From Roseihalotalea indica (lineage in GTDB: Bacteria; Bacteroidota; Bacteroidia; Cytophagales; Cyclobacteriaceae), in the NCBI RefSeq assembly GCF_022458895.1, contig NZ_JAINFL010000012.1, positions 136,393 through 200,392 on the forward strand: DNA of 64,000 nt. Direction: 5' to 3'. Positions 58,234 to 64,000 of the stretch are shown piece by piece; within the stretch, counting starts at the first letter, position 1; each line of letters opens with the position of its first letter. The notes under the pieces were generated by a model, which was not told where the DNA came from, ran no database searches, and saw only the letters and a list, made by a program, of their open reading frames with translations. The translations under genes and the position numbers were made by a program.

Positions 58234-59190
58234 TTGAGAGTACTATCCTGGCTTGTATGGTGCAGTTGGTGGGCGTTGTTATTATCAGGTTGCCTCTCTG
58301 GCCCAGACACCCCTGTAACGGAAAAAAGCCCTTTTCTGGCTCCGGTTCCTATGGCATCGGTAACCGATAGCCGGTTAGAGGAGGTATCGGGATTAGTGGC
58401 GAGCCGGAAGAACCCAGGTATGCTATGGGTACACAATGATAGTGGTAACCCCCCGGCACTTTACCTGCTTGACAGCCAGGCTGTGGTGCGGGCAGTATAC
58501 ATGGTGGGAGAAGCTCAGCGTGACTGGGAGGATCTTACTATTGGCCCCGGCCCGATAGAGGGAGAGACCTACCTGTATATGGGTGATATCGGCGATAATT
58601 TTACCTTTCACTCGTGGAATTATATCTACCGCTTCCCTGAACCCACGTGGGCCGGAGCCATACTGGCCGACAGCGGCACTGTTACTGCTCTGCCTGACAC
58701 TATCCGGCAGGTTGATACCCTGGCTTTTGTATACCCGGATGAGCAGCGAGATGCTGAAACGTTGCTGTTGGATCCCACAGACACAACTTTGTATTTACTG
58801 TCCAAAGAAATGTCTAGTATCAATCTGTATAGCCTTCCTTATCCTCAGCGTACAGATAGTATTGCCATAGCCCAGCATCTACTGGAGTTACCTTTTGATG
58901 GTGAGAACCTGTTGGATCGCTTGGTAGCCGGTGATATTTCTGCGGATGGGAAAGAACTATTACTGAAAACCTATGCGCGTGTCTTTTACCGAGCCCGTAC
59001 ATCTCTCGACCTTGCCTTTGCCGACTGGATAACGCAACCAGCCGATACCCTGCCCTACACGGCTGAGCCCCAGGGGGAAGCTGTAGGGTTTGCGGCTGAT
59101 GGTTCAGGGTATTACACGCTTAGCGAAAGAGGCATTGGCAGCGAGTTGTATTTGTATTTTTATCCCCGCCAACCGGTGGACGCTCAATGA
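58234..59190 (+). CDS. Beta-propeller-like lipoprotein, first of a tandem pair
   Basis: A 318-residue lipoprotein translated from TTG; an in-frame TAG at 58225 rules out an earlier start and no Met precedes the lipobox (LLSGC). The mature part is a likely beta-propeller: EVSGLVASRKNPGMLWVHNDSG, RDWEDLTIGPGP, YLYMGDIGDN, YIYRFPEP, RDAETLLLDP and the C-terminal PQGEAVGFAADGSGYYTLSER. These motifs recur almost unchanged in the next gene, so they are a recent-to-moderate duplication. Conserved acidic residues may bind Ca2+ or a polyphosphate substrate; no enzyme activity is known to me. Confidence 0.82.
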   Translation: MRVLSWLVWCSWWALLLSGCLSGPDTPVTEKSPFLAPVPMASVTDSRLEEVSGLVASRKNPGMLWVHNDSGNPPALYLLDSQAVVRAVYMVGEAQRDWEDLTIGPGPIEGETYLYMGDIGDNFTFHSWNYIYRFPEPTWAGAILADSGTVTALPDTIRQVDTLAFVYPDEQRDAETLLLDPTDTTLYLLSKEMSSINLYSLPYPQRTDSIAIAQHLLELPFDGENLLDRLVAGDISADGKELLLKTYARVFYRARTSLDLAFADWITQPADTLPYTAEPQGEAVGFAADGSGYYTLSERGIGSELYLYFYPRQPVDAQ

Positions 59191-59237
59191 TCTTTTGTAT
59201 CATTGCAGCTTTGAACAAGAATCGCGTTGATTAGCCA

Positions 59238-59272
59238 GGGAGCAGCCCTGTAGTAAGCAAGCTTCCTGGAGC
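59238..59272 (+). other. Imperfect hairpin between the tandem lipoprotein genes
   Basis: CCAGGGAGC pairs with GCTTCCTGG (one G-U pair) around a 17-base loop. It lies between the two duplicated genes. No T tract follows, so it is either a processing stem or chance. Confidence 0.3.
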
Positions 59273-59321
59273 AAAAGTGCTTATATGTTTACAACATCCG
59301 ATTCATGGCTCTCTCTATAAA

Positions 59322-60266
59322 ATGAAAAAATACACTTGTATGCGAAGAACAATTCTGTGGGCACTATTGCTGCTGCCTTGCTTAGCCTGTGGACAAGACA
59401 ATGCTACCCCTTCGGTAGTAGAGCCGCCCACTATCACATTTTCCGAGCCTACGGATCAAGGTGAGGTAAAAAATCCTGCGATTAACGAAGCTTCTGGTAT
59501 TGTGGCCAGTCGTAAAAATCCGGGTGTTCTCTGGACACATAACGACAGTGGGAACGATGCCAAAATCTATGCCATCAGCACCAGCGGAGAAACCCTGGGC
59601 GAGTGGGTTATTGTTGGGGCGAAGAACCGCGATTGGGAAGATATTACGATCGGGCCGGGACCCGAAGAGGGAGAAACTTACCTATATGTAGGCGATATTG
59701 GCGATAATGATGCCAAGCACGCCAATCTCACTATCTACCGCTTTCCTGAACCTGCCATTACCGGTGATGACCGGATTAGTGGTACTATCGGAACTGCTGA
59801 GACAATTACGGTACAGTACCCTGATGGTGCCAGAGATGCCGAAACCCTGTTGCTTGATCCTCTCACCCGTGATCTGTACATTGTTTCCAAACGGGATAAG
59901 CTGGCACATATTTACCGTATGGCTTATCCTCAGAGCACGTCAACAACGCTGGTAGCTGAGAATTTAGGGGAATGGCCGAGAGAGATTGGCGGTGTCTTTA
60001 ACCAGCCCGTGGGAGGAGATATTTCACCGGATGGTAAAGAGCTGCTGATTAAATCATATGTAGAGGTGATGTACTGGCGGCGGGAAGATGATGAGACTTC
60101 TATTTTTGACCTGCTACAAACCGAACCTAAGCTCTTACCCTACACTGTAGAGCCGCAGGGTGAAGCTATCGGCTGGGCCTTGGATATGTCGGGGTACTAT
60201 ACCCTCAGCGAAAAGCAAAGCAACGTAACCCCGCATTTGTTCTTTTACAAGCGCACCGAGAAGTAA
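59322..60266 (+). CDS. Beta-propeller-like lipoprotein, second of a tandem pair
   Basis: A 314-residue lipoprotein (lipobox LACG) that matches the preceding gene through its length: EASGIVASRKNPGVLWTHNDSG, RDWEDITIGPGPEEGETYLYVGDIGDN, IYRFPEP, RDAETLLLDP, GGDISPDGKELLIKSY and PQGEAIGWALDMSGYYTLSE. The start at 59322 is chosen over the upstream Met at 59277, which has no signal-like sequence; a Met at 59340 is an alternative. The gene ends 2 bases before the convergent barrel gene. Same unknown role as the first copy. Confidence 0.82.
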   Translation: MKKYTCMRRTILWALLLLPCLACGQDNATPSVVEPPTITFSEPTDQGEVKNPAINEASGIVASRKNPGVLWTHNDSGNDAKIYAISTSGETLGEWVIVGAKNRDWEDITIGPGPEEGETYLYVGDIGDNDAKHANLTIYRFPEPAITGDDRISGTIGTAETITVQYPDGARDAETLLLDPLTRDLYIVSKRDKLAHIYRMAYPQSTSTTLVAENLGEWPREIGGVFNQPVGGDISPDGKELLIKSYVEVMYWRREDDETSIFDLLQTEPKLLPYTVEPQGEAIGWALDMSGYYTLSEKQSNVTPHLFFYKRTEK

Positions 60267-60267
60267 T

Positions 60268-60894
60268 CTACCACTGATAGCCCACTGACATAGATACAGA
60301 CCTGTTTCTAGGCCCATCATTAAATACCCTGGAAAAAGGTCTTCCAATGCCATGATCATACGAGGCATTGACTACCAGGTGCTCGGAAAAAACGCAGCGC
60401 GCCCCAACCTGAAGACCAAAATCATGCCTGGCATATGCGCTATTTTGCTCTATTATATCCCAGTTCGTAGATTCCTGAGTTTCGCCAGTTGTTTTCAATG
60501 TGCTGAAGTAGTAGCTATGTATAAGGGTTGCCAGATAGCCACCGCCGTGGATGCTTACTTGATCACTAAGGCGAACTCTCGCCAGTACAGGCAGACTTAG
60601 ATACGAAAGAGATAGCCGTGAGGAGGAGGGGACAGGTGAATAGAAGAACAAACCTGGATCATGCCTGGCTCCTTTCTGAGCCAGAGAAAAGCCTGACTCC
60701 AGGCTCAATCCGGCAGATACAGGCCTATTGTAGTAGAATCCCACCGTTGTGCCCAGAATTGGTTCAGACTGGGGGAAAAAGGGGGCTGAAGTAAAATTGC
60801 TGGCAATGGCACCACCTAGTACACCAATATGGCTTCGTTGGCCCATGCTGAACAGGGGGAGCACTAAGAGTAAAATTAACAGAGAAAGTCGCAT
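60268..60894 (-). CDS. Outer membrane beta-barrel protein (PorT-like), second of a tandem pair
   Basis: A 208-residue exported barrel with signal peptide ending SMGQ. Strand motifs follow the eight-stranded PorT-like plan (HIGVLGGAIASNF, GTTVGFYYNRPVSAGLSLESGFSLAQKG, LSYLSLPVLARVRL, FGLQVGARCVFSEHLVVNASYDHGI) and it ends in a strand with terminal Trp (SVSMSVGYQW). The last 30 residues are nearly identical in pattern to the neighbour (NDGPxNRSVSxSVGYQW), showing tandem duplication. Confidence 0.85.
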   Translation of the reverse strand: MRLSLLILLLVLPLFSMGQRSHIGVLGGAIASNFTSAPFFPQSEPILGTTVGFYYNRPVSAGLSLESGFSLAQKGARHDPGLFFYSPVPSSSRLSLSYLSLPVLARVRLSDQVSIHGGGYLATLIHSYYFSTLKTTGETQESTNWDIIEQNSAYARHDFGLQVGARCVFSEHLVVNASYDHGIGRPFSRVFNDGPRNRSVSMSVGYQW

Positions 60895-60926
60895 AATAGA
60901 GTAGTTATATTGATTGCGCCTTTAAA

Positions 60927-61562
60927 TTACCACTGGTAGCCCACCGACACAGAAACCGAGCGGTTCATGGGGCCATCATTAAATGCCTTAGAGAAATGTC
61001 GTTGCAGGCCGTGGTCATACGAGGCATTGAGTACCCATTGTGTGGGTAATGTGTAACGTATGCCTGCTTGAAGCCCAGCATCAAAGTCAGCATAAGGACT
61101 GTTTAGCTGACGCTCAAAAATACCCCACATATTTTGTCTTTCTACCTGACCGGCAGATGGGCCAGTGGTTTGTCGTACACTATGCGCTAGAAAGGCCATA
61201 TAGATTCCGGTGTGCAGGCTGAACCGCTGAGTCACCTTCGTTCTGAGCACGGCAGGTATCTGTAAATAGGATAGGGTCGTTCGGCTGACCGTTGGATCTA
61301 CCTGAGAGGAGCTAGGAGACTTTACGTAACTTCTTACCCCTTTTTGGGAAAGGAAAAGCCCTGGCTCTATGCTCAGTATAGTGCTTATCGGCATATTCCG
61401 GTAAACACCCGCATACACCCCTACAATGGGTTCCGTGCTGTCATAAAAATCAGATACTGAATAATTGCTGAGGGTTACTCCACCCAGCACCCCGGTTTGT
61501 TTTTGTTGGGCAAACATGGTGAGCGGAGCAAGCAGCAGAAAAAGTAGCAAAGGTTGCTTCAT
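60927..61562 (-). CDS. Outer membrane beta-barrel protein (PorT-like), first of a tandem pair
   Basis: A 211-residue exported barrel. The start at 61562 (MKQPLLLFLLLAPLTMFAQ) gives an ideal signal peptide; the frame extends 39 codons upstream without resemblance. Strands QTGVLGGVTLSNYS, VGVYAGVYRNMPISTILSIEPGLFLSQKG, LSYLQIPAVLRTKV and FDAGLQAGIRYTLPTQWVLNASYDHGL are matched one-for-one in the adjacent gene, and it ends in VGYQW. It lies 32 bases upstream of its paralogue, so they form an operon. Confidence 0.85.
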   Translation of the reverse strand: MKQPLLLFLLLAPLTMFAQQKQTGVLGGVTLSNYSVSDFYDSTEPIVGVYAGVYRNMPISTILSIEPGLFLSQKGVRSYVKSPSSSQVDPTVSRTTLSYLQIPAVLRTKVTQRFSLHTGIYMAFLAHSVRQTTGPSAGQVERQNMWGIFERQLNSPYADFDAGLQAGIRYTLPTQWVLNASYDHGLQRHFSKAFNDGPMNRSVSVSVGYQW

Positions 61563-61690
61563 GGGTTTGGAATTAGTTGTTGATAAAACGCTGAGAGCAT
61601 TAATGGTATTGTATTTATAATGCCTGACATTTGCTAAATTGTAGAGGGAGAAGAGAATGAAGGAATGATCAAATAACAACCTAATTGCTT

Positions 61691-62662
61691 ATGTGGAGAG
61701 AGCAAATGCTTTCGTATGCGGATAGAAGTGCCCAGCGGTTTAACAATCCTAAGGTTTTTCAGACAATCACTCACTACAGTTCGGAGTATCAGAGAACCAT
61801 TACGTATACTCCTGTTCGTCAGTATTGCGAGGAGCGATTCTTACGGCATATTGATGCCATCGGGCCAGCGCTTATCCCTGATCTGTTCAATCACTCCTTA
61901 AGTGGTGCCCGTGTTGAATTTTCTGGCGAAACCAAAGCATTAGCCTTACTGATCGGGCTGCGGGAAACCGGGTTGTCACTCGTAAACAGACGTCCTGCCG
62001 TTGATAATTTTTTTGTTCACAGAGGTGTAAACTATATCAGAAATTTCGGAGGTAGTGGCCTGGATCACGTAGGAAGCCCGGCCATTCAGCGGGGAATGGC
62101 TCCTTATTTAGAGGGGAGGGGCAGCCAAATGTTTATTGATGACCCTGCCTCGACCGACCCCAGAAACATAGGTATTCGGCAACGCAACCTGCATGCGGTG
62201 TTTGCCGCCTACTTGAGGTATCAGCATCATCTCCATCTGGGTGGTATTCTGGAAGGAATGAACGACCAGCTTATGCGGTTGTTTTGGCGAGCCTTGACGT
62301 TCGGCGGGCAAGGTAGGTCCGACTGGTCGGGTAGCCGGGCTGGGGGGCGCAATAGTTTGCTCACTCTATGCCGTCTGCTTCAACTGCCGCCGCAGCGGGT
62401 ACCCCAGCTCTGGAGCCGCTCATTCATCGAAAACAGGGTTAATGCCACAGAGGATACGGATCTGCTTCGGCGCCTGGCCCGGGAGAGAAACTCCCGGCAG
62501 CGAGTCCGGGATGTGAACTTCTGGCGTGACAAAGCCAAACAGGAAATCAGTATTGGACTGGGGACGGCGCGCTATTTTCAGGCCATGAAGCTGGCCGCTA
62601 TTGCTGAAGCCTTTTTGCTTTGCGACTGGAACGGTAACCGTATCCCGCTGAACCCTTACTAA
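61691..62662 (+). CDS. Hypothetical protein, Arg-rich, no recognised family
   Basis: A 323-residue soluble protein with no signal peptide. The ATG at 61691 (MWREQMLSYADRSAQRF) is preferred to a TTG two codons earlier. It is rich in Arg and aromatic residues and looks mostly helical. Noteworthy segments are NFFVHRGVNYIRNFGGSGLDHVG, LRYQHHLHLGGILEGMNDQLM and RVRDVNFWRDKAKQEISIGLG. A polynucleotide- or nucleotide-binding protein would fit the charge, but I can name no motif with confidence. It diverges from the tandem barrel genes and converges with the coiled-coil gene at 62691. Confidence 0.65.
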   Translation: MWREQMLSYADRSAQRFNNPKVFQTITHYSSEYQRTITYTPVRQYCEERFLRHIDAIGPALIPDLFNHSLSGARVEFSGETKALALLIGLRETGLSLVNRRPAVDNFFVHRGVNYIRNFGGSGLDHVGSPAIQRGMAPYLEGRGSQMFIDDPASTDPRNIGIRQRNLHAVFAAYLRYQHHLHLGGILEGMNDQLMRLFWRALTFGGQGRSDWSGSRAGGRNSLLTLCRLLQLPPQRVPQLWSRSFIENRVNATEDTDLLRRLARERNSRQRVRDVNFWRDKAKQEISIGLGTARYFQAMKLAAIAEAFLLCDWNGNRIPLNPY

Positions 62663-62690
62663 GCTCCCTGTTCAGAAGGCGCTAAACATT

Positions 62691-63317
62691 TTAGGAAGTA
62701 ACCACAATATCCAGAGCTTCTAACTGCTGAGGCTGCTCACGAAGAGCAAGTTTAGCAATGGTGAGGAAGGTCTGCATCCAAGTTTTCAGGTCGGCCAGCG
62801 CTGCCTTGCGGGTTTGGGTGAGGTCTTGTACGTGAGCCTGTGCTTTTCGCTGTAGGGCTACCAGCTCCATAACCTGAGTAGCCAGCTTGCTGGCATCGTT
62901 CAGTTCCTTCTGAGGCACATGATACTTCTCCATCAACTCTACCGGAATATTAGCATAAAACGTTTTGGCCTGCGTACATAGATCGGCTGTAGCCCGACTG
63001 CGCCGCCGGGTGAGCGAGAGCGTATCGGTGTAGCCTGCTTCCCGCTTGTAAGCCAGGCGAGCCGTATCCAGGTGGATCTGAAATAAAGATATTAATTTCT
63101 GGCGGGCTTCCTGTAGGGCTTGGGTCGCCGTTTTAAGCTCGTGCTGAGCCAGTTGCTGCTGCTGAATGAGTTGTCCGATATGGGTATGACGCTTCAGGCC
63201 ATCGCGCAGCTTCTTTTCATTATAACCAAACTCCTGAAAGGCAACCAGTAGTTCCGGAGAATTAAGCGTGTTGGTAAGTGCTATATACACCTGCTTTAAG
63301 AAGTTATTCTGTTTCAT
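62691..63317 (-). CDS. Helical/coiled-coil protein of unknown function, paralogue of 26902-27543
   Basis: A 208-residue cytoplasmic, Gln/Lys/Ala-rich helical protein. It shares with the gene at 26902 the layout SPELLVAF/IPELKKML near residue 20-35, HLDTARLAYKREAG/HRETARFAYRQDAE, the KTFYANIPVELMEKYHVP block and the ending KTWMQTFLTIAKLALREQPQQLEALDIVVTS. Helices at 50-90 and 150-185 have heptad character. No motif points to a function. The two copies are about 36 kb apart in opposite orientation. Confidence 0.8.
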   Translation of the reverse strand: MKQNNFLKQVYIALTNTLNSPELLVAFQEFGYNEKKLRDGLKRHTHIGQLIQQQQLAQHELKTATQALQEARQKLISLFQIHLDTARLAYKREAGYTDTLSLTRRRSRATADLCTQAKTFYANIPVELMEKYHVPQKELNDASKLATQVMELVALQRKAQAHVQDLTQTRKAALADLKTWMQTFLTIAKLALREQPQQLEALDIVVTS

Positions 63318-63553
63318 AGCGGAAGAGATAAAAGATTGAGTAAAAGACTACCAGTTGAAGATAATCAGCTTCGTTTTGAGAAGTAAAGATAGCCCTGGTG
63401 CGCTGAAAAAGATAACCCCAATGGCACTGCCCAGTACAACGTAAGCCAAAAGTGACTTTTTGCCAGGTTCAGCCTATAAAAGCTTCATATGCAATAAATC
63501 GATGAAGCCACCACCCGATACACCCCTGTAAGATAAAACCACCATCAGCCACC

Positions 63554-63758
63554 AACCGCCGGTCCTCGTGCATAGCGGCTGTATTACGCCCGTAGACCGC
63601 TGGTCTATGATCATGGTTTGCCCTCTCTGGCGCAAAACCACCAGTCTGGCCTCAAACTCAAAACCCTCTCCTCACCAACCGCCGGTCAGCAGACAAACTC
63701 AGCCCGGCTTTAGCCGCAACCACCAGTCTGAATACTGAAGTGCTTAAACCTTATTAAA
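63554..63758. repeat. Five-unit array with strict 41-bp period and 11-bp conserved core
   Basis: Cores AACCGCCGGTC, GACCGCTGGTC, AACCACCAGTC, AACCGCCGGTC and AACCACCAGTC begin at 63554, 63595, 63636, 63677 and 63718, exactly 41 bases apart each time. The 30-base intervals are mostly different, although units 3 and 4 share CAAACTCA at the same offset. 41 is not a multiple of three, so it is not coding. It lacks the long identical repeats of a CRISPR and no cas genes are near. Confidence 0.75.
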
Positions 63759-63829
63759 GATAAAGAGGTGTGTAAGTGGATTTTGCAGTATTAATAAACC
63801 AATTATATTGCTGCTATAAGATATATAAC

Positions 63830-63897
63830 CGCCATATGGCGTATACACATTCGTTGTGTGCTATCCCCCACATCAAGAAACTCGATTAATTTCTTGA
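63830..63897. other. Cluster of three inverted repeats
   Basis: CGCCATATGGCG (63830-63841) is a perfect 12-base palindrome. ACACA (63845-63849) pairs with TGTGT (63855-63859). TCAAGAAA (63873-63880) pairs with TTTCTTGA (63890-63897) around 9 bases. Such closely packed dyads are seen at recombination or replication sites and at ends of mobile elements; which, if any, applies here is not shown. Confidence 0.45.
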
Positions 63898-64000
63898 GCT
63901 AACGATACGCAAATAATCATCCTTGAATTATCTTGTATAGACTCTATGCAAGGCCGGTTTTTTAAGTGGTGCTTTCAAAGCTCGGGCGCAATCCTGGCCG

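Larger units (their letters stand above)
63318..64000. other. 683-base region without a gene, holding a 41-bp periodic array and hairpins
   Basis: No convincing reading frame is present up to the window edge. The region contains the 41-bp array (63554-63758) and three successive inverted repeats (63830-63897), listed separately. The remainder is unremarkable; a gene starting beyond 64000 could use part of it as a promoter. Confidence 0.6.

Noticed and set aside
61563..61679. N-terminal extension of the first PorT-like barrel
   Set aside because: A perfect signal peptide starts at 61562; the extension resembles nothing.
63554..63758. CRISPR array
   Set aside because: Period is regular, but the conserved part is only 11 bases and varies between units; repeats of 23 bases or more and cas genes are missing.
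63830..63897. Integron attC site
   Set aside because: Hairpins are present, but the canonical core-site sequences and an integrase gene are not visible in the window.
1..64000. tRNA, rRNA, prophage or insertion sequence
   Set aside because: No cloverleaf, rRNA segment, transposase, integrase or phage gene was recognised on either strand.

Overview
The window reads as chromosome of a Bacteroidota bacterium, most likely a marine or soil Cytophagales relative. The grounds are a SusC/SusD pair, the uppS-bamA-ompH-ompH cluster, a type IX secretion C-terminal domain on an amidase, many lipoproteins and outer-membrane barrels, a HYC_CC_PP protein beside a CusA pump, weak ribosome binding sites, and the absence of rRNA, tRNA, phage or transposase genes. 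The species cannot be named from the sequence alone.

Layout. 1-4608 (minus): a SusD-like lipoprotein cut by the window edge and its SusC partner. 5109-6347 (minus): an MFS transporter with its own terminator. 6736-12071 (minus): rnhB, then uppS-bamA-skp-skp, the outer-membrane biogenesis cluster. 12205-23849 (minus): an 11.6 kb metal-efflux operon, read from high to low coordinates as HYC_CC_PP protein, CusA, a four-helix-bundle (23S intervening-sequence type) protein, TolC-like CusC, a His-rich ArsP-like permease, a TlpA thioredoxin lipoprotein, a sialidase-fold lipoprotein, a CusB adaptor with metal-binding and DUF3347 domains, and a free DUF3347 lipoprotein. Most neighbours overlap by 4 bases (ATGA) or lie 2-13 bases apart. 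24150-27543: a GH113-like lipoprotein, an MscS channel and a coiled-coil protein with a paralogue near the right edge. 28019-29152: DUF3124 lipoprotein and MarC. 29351-36413 (plus): a tight three-gene ion-transport operon headed by a 1685-residue SLC12-like cotransporter fused to a C-terminal P-loop ATPase, then an MscS-like protein and a cation:proton antiporter. 36505-37094 (minus): a CopZ-like HMA protein and a Cys-rich Csp-like copper protein. 37229-54836: housekeeping genes (SNF2 helicase, LolC/E-like permease, rbfA, glyA-tatC-rpiB, pheA, hemH, acetyltransferase, S9 peptidase, secreted amidase). 54924-62662: small lipoproteins, a thioesterase, a CDF transporter, two tandem-duplicated envelope families and an orphan protein. 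63318-64000 has no recognisable gene but holds a strictly 41-bp-periodic array and a cluster of hairpins.

The most unusual points are: (1) the SLC12-like transporter/ATPase fusion and its operon, which looks like an ion or volume-control system I do not recognise from described families; (2) two arrays of a degenerate 36-nt repeat in opposite orientation flanking the four-helix-bundle gene inside the metal operon, one of which supplies the coding sequence for the TolC signal peptide; (3) the 41-bp-period array at 63554-63758; (4) a family of word-like intergenic repeats in several gene gaps. All family assignments are from reading the sequence; no search was run.
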